Of a stretch of 53,468 nt of DNA, positions 12,501 through 19,234 are shown piece after piece. The position numbers and the translations under genes were made by a program. The number at the start of each line of letters is the position of its first letter. The stretch's first letter is position 1. A model generated the notes under the pieces. It saw only the letters and a list, made by a program, of their open reading frames with translations. It was not told the DNA's origin and did not search any database. This stretch comes from Chitinophaga pinensis (lineage in GTDB: Bacteria; Bacteroidota; Bacteroidia; 2-12-FULL-35-15), in contig CAMBDK010000006.1 in assembly GCA_945865315.1 (NCBI GenBank), positions 1 to 53,468 of the forward strand, written 5' to 3'.

Positions 12501-13016
12501 AACATTTCCATCTAAAGTTCCAAAATTAACAATGATGCTTGTAGTTCCTTGTCCGGAAGCGATCGTTGACCCAGTTGGCACAGACCAGTTATAGCCAGTA
12601 GCGCCCGAGATTGCCTGGATGGAATAAGCGATACCGATAGCGTTTTTACATGCATCAGGAATACCAGAGATAGGACCGGATATATTAAGACCATCTAAAG
12701 AAAGCCAGACAATTCCATTAAAATAATTAAAAACATTACAATCGGTATTATAAATTAATAAGCCCGTTGCCGGTAAAACAATAGCGTCGCGCTGAACAAG
12801 AGTAAGGCGAGGAACCAATAGTCCTTTATCATTAGCTGTTAAATCGAGCAATGAAGTAGGGGCCGGAACTAAAACACCTATACCTACGTTGTTCTGAGCC
12901 ATGGTGTAATTTGAAAGCAAACAATTTAGAGCTACAAAAAAAGTAAACATTGCAAAAGAAAAACGCAAGGATGACATTTTTTTCACTAATGGCTTAATAA
13001 TGTTTTTTGATTTCAT
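579..13016 (-). CDS. Giant surface protein with 42 FN3-like repeats (4145 aa)
   Basis: Signal peptide at about residues 1-41 (ends NYTMAQ). A tail-fibre-like N-terminal domain follows at about 42-106 (NNVGIGVLVPAPTSLLDL ... GLLVPRLTLVQRDA ... FNYFNGIVWLSL), paralogous to that of the neighbouring collagen-like protein, and then one Ig/PKD-like domain at about 107-195. The rest is 42 tandem fibronectin-III-like repeats of about 94 residues with the consensus NFTCTSxNANWGAVSGA, YFLDVATDASF, GYNNLNVGN, TYYYRVRADNGCS. Nearly every repeat keeps two Cys, one in FTC and one in NGC, which could form an intradomain disulfide. The protein stops within the last repeat (SLTTTP) and has no type A or type B T9SS sorting domain, so its export route is not obvious. 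It follows the OmpA/PD40 gene by 58 bp. A structural adhesin or cell-surface filament is inferred from architecture only. Confidence 0.9.
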   Translation of the reverse strand: MKSKNIIKPLVKKMSSLRFSFAMFTFFVALNCLLSNYTMAQNNVGIGVLVPAPTSLLDLTANDKGLLVPRLTLVQRDAIVLPATGLLIYNTDCNVFNYFNGIVWLSLDGLNISGPISGIPDACKNAIGIAYSIQAISGATGYNWSVPTGSTIASGQGTTSIIVNFGTLDGNVCVTASNSCEVSDTNCLAIRLSTASFAPVALPASDFTCTSFNANWGATPGATTYLLDVATDPAFTLPVGIYSSLQVGNFSNVGITGLTPSITYYYKVRSINGCDTSLSSNTIIVSTTAPVSPTATAPSNFTCISFNANWGAASGATSYYLDVSTSVLFSPGTFISGYDNENVSNVTSYNVIGLTANITYYYRVRAGNGCDISLYSNTISASTTAPIAPTATAASNFTCTSMNVNWGAVSGATGYFLDVATDASFTTFVAGYNNLITGDVTTYNITGLTANTTYYYRIRANNGCSTSLNSNTISIGTTAPVSPTATSASNFTCTSMNANWGAVTGGIAYFLDVATDASFTAFVTGYSNLNVGNVTTYNITTLVANTDYYYRVRADNGCSISLNSNTISIGTTAPISPTATPASNFTCTSMNANWGAVPGGTIYYLDVATDAAFTTFVTGYNDLNVGNVTTYNITTLIANTTYYYRLRADNGCSISLNSNTISIGTTAPISPTATAASNFTCTSLNANWGAVAGASIYYLDVATDASFTAFVAGYSNLNVSNTTTYNVTGLVANTTYHYRVRADNGCSTSLNSNTISIGTTAPISPTATAASNFTCTSLNANWGAVPGATAYFLDVATDASFTSILPSYSNINVGNVTTYNVTGLIANTTYHYRVRADNGCSASLNSNTISIGTTAPISPTATSASNFTCTSLNANWGAVAGTTAYFLDVATDASFTTFVAGYSNLNVGNVTTYNVTSLTANTVYHYRVRADNGCSTSLNSNTVTVGTIPPISPTATSASNFTCTSMNANWGAVSGAISYFLDVATDASFTALLPGYSNLNVGNVTTYNITSLIPNTIYHYRVRADNGCSTSLNSNTISIGTTPPISPTATSADNFTCTSLNANWGAVSSATLYFLDVATNASFITFVPGYNNLNVGNVTTYNVTGLTANTTYYYRLRADNGCLVSLNSNTITVATSPPISPTATSASNFTCTSMNANWGAVSAAITYFLDVATDASFTGFVTGYSNLNVGNVTTYNITGLLSNTTYHYRVRADNGCSTSLNSNTISVGTTAPISPTATAASNFTCTSMNANWGAVSGATIYFLDVATDASFTTFVAGYSNLNAGNVTTYNITALTPNTSYFYRVRADNGCLVSLNSNTITVATSAPVSPTATQADNFTCTSLNANWGAVSGASFYFLDVSTSATFSTFVPGYSNLNVGNVTTYNVTGLTANTTYHYRVRADNGCSTSLNSNTITIGTTAPIAPAASSASNFTCTSLNANWGAVSGATAYLLDVATDAAFTVFVTGYNDLNVGNVTTYNVTGLTANTTYHYRVRADNGCSTSLNSNTITIGTTAPIAPTAVSASNFTCTSLNANWGAVSGTTQYFLDVSTSATFSTFVPGYSNLNVGNVTTYNVTALTANTIYHYRVRADNGCSTSLNSNTITIGTTAPVAPAASSASNFTCTSMNANWGAVSGATQYFLDVATDAAFTTFVPSYSNLNVGNVTTYNVTGLTANTTYHYRVRADNGCSTSLNSNTITIGTTAPVAPAASSASNFTCTSLNANWGAVSGATQYFLDVATDAAFTTFVPGYSNLNVSNVTTYNVTGLTANTTYHYRIRADNGCSTSLNSNTITIGTTAPIAPTAVAASNFTCTSMNANWGAVSGATQYFLDVATDAAFTAFVTGYNNLNVGSVTTYNITGLTANTTYHYRIRAGNGCSTSLNSNTITIGTTAPVAPTAVAASNFTCTSMNANWGAVSGATQYFLDVATDAAFTAFVTGYSNLNVGSVTTYNITGLTANTTYHYRIRASNGCSTSLNSNTITIGTTAPVSPTATAADNFTCTSMNANWGAVSGASQYFLDVATDAAFTAFVTGYSNLNVGSVTTYNITSLIANTTYYYRIRASNGCSTSLNSNTITTGTTAPIAPTALAASNFTCTSLNANWGAVAGATSFFLDVATDAAFTTFVTGYSNLNVSNVTTYNVTGLIINTTYYYRIRSGNGCSTSLNSNTITVITTAPLAPVAVDASNITCTSLNANWSAAGGATAYFLDVATDASFASLVTGYNNLNVGNVTTYNVTGLTVNTTYYFRLRASNGCSTSLNSNSINITTTSPLAPVAIDASNFTCSSINANWGVSIGATTYFLDISTSATFATFVAGYNNLNVGNVTTNNVTGLTINTIYYYRVRASNGCNTSLNSNTITVSTSAPIAPTATGASNFTCTSLNANWVGVAGATTYFLDVATDAAFSAFITGYNNLGVGNTTTTNVTGLTTGTTYFYRVRAVNGCATSLNSNTITVTTSAPIAPTALAASNFTCTSMNTNWGAVAGATAYFLDVATDAAFSAFVTGYNNLNVNNVTTLNITGLTVNTTYYYRIRAVNGCATSLNSNTITVSTSAPISPTAAGASNLACISLNANWGAVAGAITYFLDVATDASFTTFVTGYNNLNVGNVTTYNVTGLTVNTTYYYRLRVSNGCSTSLNSNTVMVITSGPFAPIAIAPNNFTCTSMNANWGAVIGATQYFLDVSTGPLFSTFLPGYSNLNVNNATTYNITGLTQGSTYYYRVRAGNACTVSSNSNTINVTIASPSSPIALSPSNVVCTSINANWSVSIGAITYFLDVATDASFTTFVTGFNNLNVNDVSTYNVTGLTAGVAYYYRVRAANGCSASVNSNFITVQTSAITAPVAFAATDIACTVFNANWGAVSGAVSYALDVSTSASFATFVAGYNNLNVGNVNTYNVTGLTVNTTYYYRIRAVSGCTTSSNSTTITASTNAPAAPVATAASNVTCTSMNANWTASTGAITYFLDVATDATFTTFVTGYNNFNAGNVTTFNVTGLTGITVFYRVRAASGCASGGNSNFITVNPSLITAPVAFAATGVACTVLNANWGAVTGAINYFLDVSTSISFATLLPGSPISVGNVLTYNVTGLTVNTNYYYRVRSQNACVTSPNSNSITASTNAPAAPVATAATNVTCTSMNTNWSAVTGAINYFLDVSTDASFGSFVGAYNNLNVGNVTTYNVTGLPGTTVYYRVRAASGCASGNNSNFIMVNPSAITAPVAFAASGVACTVFNANWAAVTGAVNYFLDVSTSISFATLLPGSPISVGNVLTYNVTGLTVNTNYYYRVRSQNACVTSPNSNSITASTNAPAAPVATAATNVTCVSMNTNWSAVSGAITYFLDVSTNASFSSFVGAYSNFNVGNVTTYNVTGLPGITVYYRVRAASGCASGSNSNFIMVNPSAIAAPVAFAASGVACTVFNANWAAVTGAVNYFLDVSTSISFATLLPGSPISVGNVLTYNVTGLTVNTNYYYRVRAQNACVTSTNSNSITASTNAPAAPIALEETNISCTSMNCNWSAVSGAITYYLDISTVASFATFITGYNNLDVGNVTTYNATGLPGSVRYYRVRAASGCASGGNSNFIVADPSILVAPVATNATSITCTNMNANWQAAAGAIAYEIDVSTSSSFATIMAGYPLNVGNVLSYNITGLTINTFYYYRIRAVNACVTSTNSITITASTFAPNAPAASAATNLTCSDFNANWSAVSGAIGYNIDLSTDPAFGSFVGIYNNLNVGNTTSYNLISLSASTIYYYRIRARNGCSTSGYSNIVTAITTAPAITSSNTVTGFTCTSFVASWAAVSNATSYAIDVSNVSNFATFITGYNNLNVGNVTSISVTGLSSGIIYYYRVRTINNCGTSGNSNVVSFIIAAPTIPVPTSSSISCSPAAFSACWSLSAGATNYFLDISTNASFTTFVSGYNNLSLGNVQCFSVSTNIFSGNNYYYRVRSANSCGSSGNSNNVFVTTSIPGIPSVTDVPLTEISCTSFLALWGNNGSAGTTTYFLDVSTSSSFGTGTFVGVFNDFNAGGQTSFNVTSLTAGLTYYYRVRSSNGCGTSLSSNTITVNTAAPVAPVATAASSLASNSFTANWNAAPNTTTYYLDVATDGIFSNFVTLHNNKNVGNVYSISVSGLTPFTTYRYRVRAANSCNTSVNSNPISLTTTP
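582..12422 (-). repeat. Tandem array of 42 coding repeats, unit about 282 bp
   Basis: This is the DNA counterpart of the FN3-like repeats. The unit is about 282 bp (94 codons). Neighbouring units around 6.9-9.0 kb are nearly identical at the nucleotide level, while units at both ends (582-2300 and above about 11.9 kb) have diverged. Units are in frame throughout and no repeat is interrupted by a stop. The array is a likely site of copy-number change by unequal crossing-over or slippage, and of assembly collapse in short-read data. Confidence 0.92.
2300..4530 (-). repeat. Higher-order dimer repeat (4 x about 556 bp) inside the FN3 array
   Basis: Repeats 29 to 36, counting from the N-terminus, alternate between two subtypes. 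Subtype A has ITAPVAFAASGVACT, LLPGSPISVGNVLTYN and RSQNACVTSPNSN. Subtype B has PAAPVATAATNVTCTSM, TGLPGTTVYYRVR and ASGCASGNNSNF. The A-B pair of about 185 codons occurs four times, and the later pairs are almost identical, including at silent positions. The unit of recent duplication here was therefore a dimer, unlike the single-unit expansion in the middle of the array. Confidence 0.82.
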
Positions 13017-13074
13017 GTTTCTGTTTTTATTATTTATGTCAAAAATTCTTTTAATTAAAATAAAATAAATAATA

Positions 13075-14646
13075 TTATTTATCTAGTATTTTAATTTCAG
13101 TACGGCGATTAAGTTTTCTTCCTTCCTCAGTATCATTGGAGGCTATTGGATTTTCCTCGCCATAGCCTCTGGCTATAACTTGATCTCTGCTGATTCCTGC
13201 AGCAAAAAGATAGTCTAAAACAACCTGGGACCTAGCTAGGGAGAGAATTAAATTAAACTCCGCCGAACTTTTACTATCAGTATAACTAGCTATTTCAATT
13301 TTAAAGTCAGTACTTAAATTCACCAATTTAACTAAACGATTAAGTTCAGAAATAGATTCGGGAAGCAGGTTCGCCTTACCATAATCATAAAAAATATTTT
13401 TCAACACCATTTTATCTCCAATAGAAATTTTATTTAATGAGATAACAATTCGTAATTCTTCATAATCGGCATCTTTAGGAATATTCAAATTTTCGGAGTA
13501 AAACAAATATTCTTTTTTGTTAATTGTGATGCCATAGTTTGTACCTGCCGGCAAGGAAACAAGGAATTTACCAGAAGCGCTATTGGACTTTAAAGTTGCA
13601 ATAACTTCATTTTTTTCATTGTCTACTATTTCAATATCGGCACCAATGGGCAATAAAGATTCTTTATCTTTTACTACACCTTTAAAAAGAATAAGCCCCT
13701 GTGTTGTTTTATTATTATTATTATTAATTTTTAATTCATAAATATCTTTCTTGCCTAAACCACCCTCTCGCCCAGAAGAATAGTATCCTGTTTTACCGTC
13801 TGCTGTTAAATTAAAAAACAAATCATCATTGGTGGTATTAATTGTATCACCCATATTGGCAGGGGGGCTCCATTTATTATCCTCAAAAACTGATTTGAAA
13901 ATATCATACCCTCCCAACGAATTATGACCTTTAGAGCTAAAAAAAAGTGTTTTACCATCGGGATGCATGAACACCCCTTCTTCATTTTCTTTGGTATTAA
14001 CAGACTGGCCTATATTTTCAGCTTCTCCCCATTTGCCATCGCTATTAGCGCGACACATCCAAATATCCAAGCCTCCTTGACCATTTTTTCGGTTGCTAAT
14101 AAAATAGATAGTTCTACCGTCAGGTGAAAAGCTTGCCGATGATTCATGTTTTTTTGAGTTAATAGGCTCCGGCATTTTTACTGGCTCCGACCATACCTCC
14201 CCTTCTAAAACCGATTCGTAAATATTACCATTGCGATCGCCTCTGTAAATTAACATGCGCTGACCATCATTAGAAAGCGCAATGGCAGAATTATTTCTGT
14301 TCAATTGATTTATAGGGGGCTCTAAAATTGTTGCTTTCTGCCATTTCCATATCATATCATTATATTCAGAAATAAAAATATTTTCTCTGCCATTAATTTG
14401 ATTTTTAATTTCTATTTCAGAAATTGGGCGCCTAGAAGTAAAAATCATCAAGGAGCCATCAGCCGAAATAATAGGTGCATATTCGTCGTAAACGGAATTA
14501 ACGGTTTCTCCTAAATTAGCAATATTTTTTTTTTGCATCGAGCTCTCCAATATAGAGTCCTTACTCAAATTGCTATCTTTTTCCTGACCCATTGTCTGAA
14601 AATTTATCAAATATAAAAATACTATTATGTAAAATATTTTCCTCAT
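13075..14646 (-). CDS. PD40-repeat / OmpA C-terminal envelope protein
   Basis: 523 aa with a signal peptide (1-20, ending QTMG before Q21). PD40 beta-propeller repeats span about 55-305, for example FSPDGRTIYFISNRKNG near 173-189 and MHPDGKTLFFSSKG near 227-240. A carboxypeptidase-regulatory-like domain lies at about 318-395. An OmpA peptidoglycan-binding domain follows at about 410-523, with YTDS at 455-458 and the NRRTE box at 513-517 (the Asp and Arg that hold diaminopimelate in the family). Unlike PorE and the protein at 38073-40136 it has no N-terminal TPR. Its ATG shares one base with the stop codon of the upstream PorP/SprF gene (TAATG), so translation is probably coupled. The likely role is to anchor the module's outer-membrane partner to peptidoglycan. 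Confidence 0.88.
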   Translation of the reverse strand: MRKIFYIIVFLYLINFQTMGQEKDSNLSKDSILESSMQKKNIANLGETVNSVYDEYAPIISADGSLMIFTSRRPISEIEIKNQINGRENIFISEYNDMIWKWQKATILEPPINQLNRNNSAIALSNDGQRMLIYRGDRNGNIYESVLEGEVWSEPVKMPEPINSKKHESSASFSPDGRTIYFISNRKNGQGGLDIWMCRANSDGKWGEAENIGQSVNTKENEEGVFMHPDGKTLFFSSKGHNSLGGYDIFKSVFEDNKWSPPANMGDTINTTNDDLFFNLTADGKTGYYSSGREGGLGKKDIYELKINNNNNKTTQGLILFKGVVKDKESLLPIGADIEIVDNEKNEVIATLKSNSASGKFLVSLPAGTNYGITINKKEYLFYSENLNIPKDADYEELRIVISLNKISIGDKMVLKNIFYDYGKANLLPESISELNRLVKLVNLSTDFKIEIASYTDSKSSAEFNLILSLARSQVVLDYLFAAGISRDQVIARGYGEENPIASNDTEEGRKLNRRTEIKILDK

Positions 14647-15764
14647 TAATCTAATAATCGCCTAGGTGAATTTTTAATATTTGATGTTATCAGACGAAGG
14701 GATATTTCAATCCCCCCCTTTCCTGTTGTACCTTGAAATAAGGAGGATGTATTCACATCGTAGCTAATGCCTATAGCATATAATGAATATTCTAACATTG
14801 CCATTGGAATAAAGGCATCTTTCATTCTATAGTTTGCTCCCAAGGAAAGAGCCAAACCTTTCACATTACTTGTATAAGTAGATTCGTTTTTTAATGCCCA
14901 GCGAACTAAAGATCCTATATTAATTTCATACGAAGGCCCTTGCTTTAATAGGTAAGCGGATGGAGATACTGTTAAATTAGTATTTTTAATTCCGATCCGA
15001 GATTCCCCGTGAATAATTATTTTAGTATACTGTTCTTCAAAATTACCAGAGGAATAAAAACTTTGTTTGGGGGTATTAATGTTGAAAGCTGCTAAACCAA
15101 CAATCGCTTCTAGCTGATTATTTTCGGAAACTGAAGTTTGTAATTTATTGAACCTCCATGAAAAGCCGGAAGAAAAAGCAGCAAAAGATATAGGGCTAGG
15201 ACTTATTGCCTCATTTGAAAGTAAACCAGAATTGTAAGCTCCTAAACCAGTATCATATTGATTTTCCCATTGCATTGCTGCTACTGAAATACTTTTTTGA
15301 ACATATCCGCCCTGTATGGATCCAGCAATAGATTGCTCTTTGTTAATAAATACAGTACCTGAAAGGGATATGTTCAGTTGCGTTGTACCCAACTTTAAGT
15401 CCCCTGCAACATCTTTAAAAGCTGTAAATCCAAGCGCTAGATACCCTTTCTGCCATTTGCTTTTTTCTAACCTTGTATCGCAAGAAAAGAAGCCTGTATT
15501 AAATGTTGCACCAGAAGCTCCCATTCCTTGCCATTGATTTTTATAATTAAATATACCTCTAAAACTTCCGTCAAAAACTCCTGCTAAACTAGGATTAAGA
15601 AGTAATGGCGTCATATGCGACTGCGAAAAATGGATGTCCTGAGAGTAACAGATACCAGCACTCCCCTGTCCAAAAAAGACAGCTAAATAAATAAAATAGC
15701 AAGACAAAGCTTTCTTAAAAGCATTTAACTTACTAGAATAAAACATTTGTATTGTTTTTTTCAC
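14646..15764 (-). CDS. PorP/SprF family T9SS-associated outer-membrane protein (module B)
   Basis: 372 aa. The signal peptide precedes the family signature QDIHFSQSHMTPLLLNPSLA, followed by GVFDGSFRGIFNYKNQW, both typical of PorP/SprF proteins. The rest is beta-barrel-like with alternating strands and many Gly/Asn turns. In Flavobacterium johnsoniae, SprF-type proteins are needed for secretion or surface attachment of the neighbouring type B substrate (SprB). Here the gene lies 85 bp downstream of a type B CTD protein (15850-17157), the same pairing, and overlaps the next OmpA/PD40 gene by one base. The role as dedicated partner of that substrate is inferred from the family and the order. Confidence 0.88.
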   Translation of the reverse strand: MKKTIQMFYSSKLNAFKKALSCYFIYLAVFFGQGSAGICYSQDIHFSQSHMTPLLLNPSLAGVFDGSFRGIFNYKNQWQGMGASGATFNTGFFSCDTRLEKSKWQKGYLALGFTAFKDVAGDLKLGTTQLNISLSGTVFINKEQSIAGSIQGGYVQKSISVAAMQWENQYDTGLGAYNSGLLSNEAISPSPISFAAFSSGFSWRFNKLQTSVSENNQLEAIVGLAAFNINTPKQSFYSSGNFEEQYTKIIIHGESRIGIKNTNLTVSPSAYLLKQGPSYEINIGSLVRWALKNESTYTSNVKGLALSLGANYRMKDAFIPMAMLEYSLYAIGISYDVNTSSLFQGTTGKGGIEISLRLITSNIKNSPRRLLD

Positions 15765-15849
15765 TTTTCTTTATTTAATATTATTTCTATTTTTAAAAAA
15801 CAATAAATTACTAATGCATGCAAAACGATTTTTTATAAAACATTTTACA

Positions 15850-17157
15850 TTACCTCATTAGTGTAACATTACCTTTTTTACTAATATCGTCGCCATTTTT
15901 TAGTTTCCCTTTTATAAAATAAACAAAAACCCCAATATTAAGGGGTTCCCCTTTATATGTTCCATCCCAACCTATATTAATATCATTCGTTTCAAACACT
16001 TTTTCGCCCCATCTATCATATATTAAAAACTGTAAATCAGTAATCCCTTTTCCAATCATGTGAAGCACATCATTGTTGCCATCTGCATTTGGAGAAAAAA
16101 CGTTGGCTACAAAAATACTGGTAGAAATTTCTACATTTATAGATAAGGCAAAAGGAATAAGTGAAGGCCCGGCACTGAAGTTGTCAAAAGCTTCCGATGT
16201 TAATCCGCTAAAACCATAATTACTGGAAGCTACTGCTAAACCTGGATTTTTCCATTGTGCAGAAACATCGTCCCAATAGGCATTAATGTCGTAAACGATA
16301 ACGCCATCGGTATTTTGGTCGTAATATACTGTAATGTCTGCTTTGTCTGTGCCTGCTGTTCGGTTTATTTTATGAAAGAAATTGGGATTAATATCCCCAA
16401 CTATTTCTTCTTTTATTTGACGGTCGAACGTTTCGATAGTAGGATCTGCATTAGCAAACCTTACCCTAAAAGTATTTGCGGCAGCTGTTTTAGCTGCTAT
16501 GGTAACAGGCCTAAAACGAGGAGTGCCAACACTTGAACCTACAGCAAAAAAATAAGGGTCCTCAGAAAAAGTATTACGTGCTAAAGAACCATTATTAGTA
16601 TTACTGACAAAACCAACAGAACGAGTGATAGAGCCAGTATCTGTAGACAATACAAACACAGTGTTATCACCTGCATCAAATTCGTGGTCATTTAATGCGA
16701 GCGTATCTTCAATTTCAACATCTACATTTAATAATTTTTTTATTCCGGTACCAGCTAATTCTAGGTTGTTAAAATGTGTCAAATGAGAGCCTGCTATTGT
16801 TTGCGATCCGCTATCCAAGTGAACCCATCCGTTTGGACCAGCAGCAAATATAGTGTTCCCTGGATCATTATTATTTTTCCAATCACCTCTTACATAGAAA
16901 TGACCTGTATTGTTGATAGTACCATCCAGCTGATGGCTCACATTTCCATTTATTATAAAAATAGAATTTGAATTTACTATATCGGCTCCGTTATTAACAA
17001 ATTCAGTTTGGGAGTAAGAAAAAGTGGCAAATAAAGAAAAAAAGATAATTAAGGATACACCTAGCAGATGAAACCTTTTATCTTTATAGGAGATAAATGG
17101 CAAGCTATTACCGACAAAAAAGTTGATTATTATTGAATATGAAGTGGAATTCCTCAT
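15850..17157 (-). CDS. Secreted protein with gliding-motility-type (type B) T9SS sorting domain
   Basis: 435 aa. A hydrophobic segment (LLGVSLIIFFSLFATFSYSQ) ends at about residue 50. It is preceded by a long polar leader with no other Met before it, so the upstream ATG is kept although the leader is unusual. Residues about 51-345 are beta-rich and of no family I recognise. Residues about 353-435 are a CHU_C/type B sorting domain: VFSPNADGNND, FLIYDRWGEKVFET, GWDGTYKG, and a terminal GNVTLMR. It is the first gene of module B, has a consensus promoter about 80 bp upstream, and is followed by its probable SprF-type partner. Function beyond surface display is unknown. Confidence 0.85.
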   Translation of the reverse strand: MRNSTSYSIIINFFVGNSLPFISYKDKRFHLLGVSLIIFFSLFATFSYSQTEFVNNGADIVNSNSIFIINGNVSHQLDGTINNTGHFYVRGDWKNNNDPGNTIFAAGPNGWVHLDSGSQTIAGSHLTHFNNLELAGTGIKKLLNVDVEIEDTLALNDHEFDAGDNTVFVLSTDTGSITRSVGFVSNTNNGSLARNTFSEDPYFFAVGSSVGTPRFRPVTIAAKTAAANTFRVRFANADPTIETFDRQIKEEIVGDINPNFFHKINRTAGTDKADITVYYDQNTDGVIVYDINAYWDDVSAQWKNPGLAVASSNYGFSGLTSEAFDNFSAGPSLIPFALSINVEISTSIFVANVFSPNADGNNDVLHMIGKGITDLQFLIYDRWGEKVFETNDINIGWDGTYKGEPLNIGVFVYFIKGKLKNGDDISKKGNVTLMR

Positions 17158-17237
17158 AAAAAAAATTTATATATTTATTGAAAATGATTCCTTTAAATAA
17201 ATAATTATTTTATTAAAAGCAGTATAAAGGTAAAATA

Positions 17238-17268
17238 CAAACTTAATATAAAAAATGAATTAAACAAA
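17238..17268 (-). promoter_or_regulatory. Bacteroidota sigma-A promoter of module B
   Basis: On the minus strand a TTTG (-33 element, plus positions 17265-17268) is followed by exactly 19 bases and then TAAGTTTG (-7 element, 17238-17245). This matches TTTG-N19-TANNTTTG without mismatch. It lies about 80 bp upstream of the ATG at 17157. This makes the sorting-domain/SprF/OmpA/giant-FN3 series its own transcription unit, separate from module A upstream. Confidence 0.75.
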
Positions 17269-17389
17269 CTTTCAAGAGTTATATTTTTGTTATATCCCTT
17301 TTTATAAGGTTTTCAGTGACCTAAAAGTTTCTGCATATATAATGCGTTAACACCTGCCTGTAAAATTGAGAACTTATAAATAAGTTGAT

Positions 17390-19156
17390 TTATTTATTTG
17401 CTTCTACGACATTTGTAGCGGGTACAAGAAAAAAATCTCTTTCGAAGTGTTTTGATTCCGTTAAGGATCTTGTTATTATTGTTCCTGCATCGCTGGCAAA
17501 ATTATTTTTTTGTACTTTAATAAATAATTCTACACCCTCTTTAAGCAGATAAGAATAGGCTCCTGCAGCATCTGTGGAAATAACAAATGGTTCCCAATCA
17601 CTTCTTATATCTTTAAAAGTAATGGTTGCGTTTGGGATTACTTCATTAGTTTCTGAATTATAAACAACACCACTCAAATCAAAAATATTTCTTTCTTTGC
17701 TAACAGAATAAATCTTAAAGCAGGATCCACCATCGCATAAATCACACTCTTTGCGATCGGATGTAAGGTAGCCCAATTCTTGACTTTCATCCAAAATAAA
17801 ATAAGAATCATCATAATTAGAGTTTATCGGCGCACCTAAATTTTTTGGCATCGACCAAATGGAATCACTAGCGTTAAAGGAAGATTTTAATATATCCAAG
17901 CCACCGAAACCGGGATGCCCGTCAGAGCTAAAATAGAGAGTAGATGTACCTACATGAAAAAACGGACTAGACTCGTCATCTGCTGTATTAAAAAGTGGAC
18001 CCATATTTATAGGCTCCCCATAAGTTCTTCCCTCATCATCTATGTTTTCGTACCAAATATCCATTTTCCCATAGCCTCCAGGACGATTAGATGCATAATA
18101 AATAATGCTGCCATCTGGAACAACACATGGGTCGGAACTCTTGTATCCAGGAAGATTAACTTTTTCGTTCATTTTTTGAGATGGAAGCCATTCACCATTA
18201 AATAACCTTGAAAAATAGATAGCGCACTCATTTGTATTGTTTGTAAGCCATCGAGTAAAAAAGAATCTATTGCCATCCGCAGTTAAAAAACCAGCACCCT
18301 CATTTCTATTAGTGTTAATAGGTCCAACCATTTTTTTAAATGGACTATCTGAATTTTCTGTTTTGTCGAGCAAATAAATATCACTTGTAAAAACAGCTTT
18401 ATGTTTTTTATTTGAAACAATTGCTTCTCTTGCAGAAGCAAATAAAAGTTTCCTCTCTTCACCGAAATAATTAACAGCAAAACTAGAAACACCGCCATTA
18501 AAAATGGAATCTAGTTCAGTAACTACAATTCCATTTTGCACGCTTTTGGGATCTATTGCCAAGTAGCAACCAGCTATTTTTGATTTTGATAGGTTAATCA
18601 TTGCCGTATCATTTTTTTCTATGGCAAACGCCAATGCTGTTTCAAATTGCAGATTTGCTGCAGGGTACTTTTTATTTTTCATTAGGGCATCGCCATAACC
18701 ATAACAATCAAAAGGGTATTCCGCTAGGTTTATTTGTAAGGACTGCTGATACCAAGTTTCTGCATTTTTATAATCATGATTAAAGCGGTAACAAGATGCA
18801 ATTTGATGAACAGCATACTTATAATAATAATTTGCAAACTCAATTAATTGTGTTGTATCTTTTATTAGCGTAACACTGTCTTGTGTTTGTTCAGGCAAAA
18901 GCTGTTTTTTAAATATCCTTAGTGATTTTGTAGTTTTATCTTGTGTTACACCTTTAACATAAGGTTTTATAACATAAGGATGGGTAATATCAAAAGGTGT
19001 TTCTTTATTTACAACTTTCAAATAGTATGTTACAGCATTATTATAATCGCCTTTATTAAAAGCGATATCTGCATAATTCATCCATTCTCTTTTTGTTTGA
19101 GCAACAGAGGCAACAAATAAACCAAGAAAAAAGAATAATGTAATAAATCGTTTCAT
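17390..19156 (-). CDS. TPR/PD40 protein related to PorE but lacking the OmpA domain
   Basis: 588 aa with a signal peptide (ends FVASVAQ). TPR-like helices lie at about 22-190 (NYADIAFNKGDYNNAVTYYL; YKNAETWYQQSLQIN). PD40 repeats span about 225-490, for example VPDGSIIYYASNRPGGYGK and TLYFSSDGHPGFGGLDILK. A CarboxypepD_reg-like domain follows (FDLSGVVYNSETNEVIPNAT). It then ends shortly after FFLVPATNVVEANK. In the paralogue at 38073-40136 the equivalent NFCLVPIEKEIRFPD leads straight into an OmpA domain, so this one stops at the domain boundary. No OmpA-like coding remains in any frame in the 232 bp after the stop. It is the last gene of module A. A scaffold working with the PorP/SprF protein is inferred. 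Confidence 0.85.
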   Translation of the reverse strand: MKRFITLFFFLGLFVASVAQTKREWMNYADIAFNKGDYNNAVTYYLKVVNKETPFDITHPYVIKPYVKGVTQDKTTKSLRIFKKQLLPEQTQDSVTLIKDTTQLIEFANYYYKYAVHQIASCYRFNHDYKNAETWYQQSLQINLAEYPFDCYGYGDALMKNKKYPAANLQFETALAFAIEKNDTAMINLSKSKIAGCYLAIDPKSVQNGIVVTELDSIFNGGVSSFAVNYFGEERKLLFASAREAIVSNKKHKAVFTSDIYLLDKTENSDSPFKKMVGPINTNRNEGAGFLTADGNRFFFTRWLTNNTNECAIYFSRLFNGEWLPSQKMNEKVNLPGYKSSDPCVVPDGSIIYYASNRPGGYGKMDIWYENIDDEGRTYGEPINMGPLFNTADDESSPFFHVGTSTLYFSSDGHPGFGGLDILKSSFNASDSIWSMPKNLGAPINSNYDDSYFILDESQELGYLTSDRKECDLCDGGSCFKIYSVSKERNIFDLSGVVYNSETNEVIPNATITFKDIRSDWEPFVISTDAAGAYSYLLKEGVELFIKVQKNNFASDAGTIITRSLTESKHFERDFFLVPATNVVEANK

Positions 19157-19234
19157 ATTTTAATAAATTCTAATATAAAGTTTTTTTATTTTAAATTTTG
19201 TAATTTACATTTACATCAATTACTGTTGGAAATT

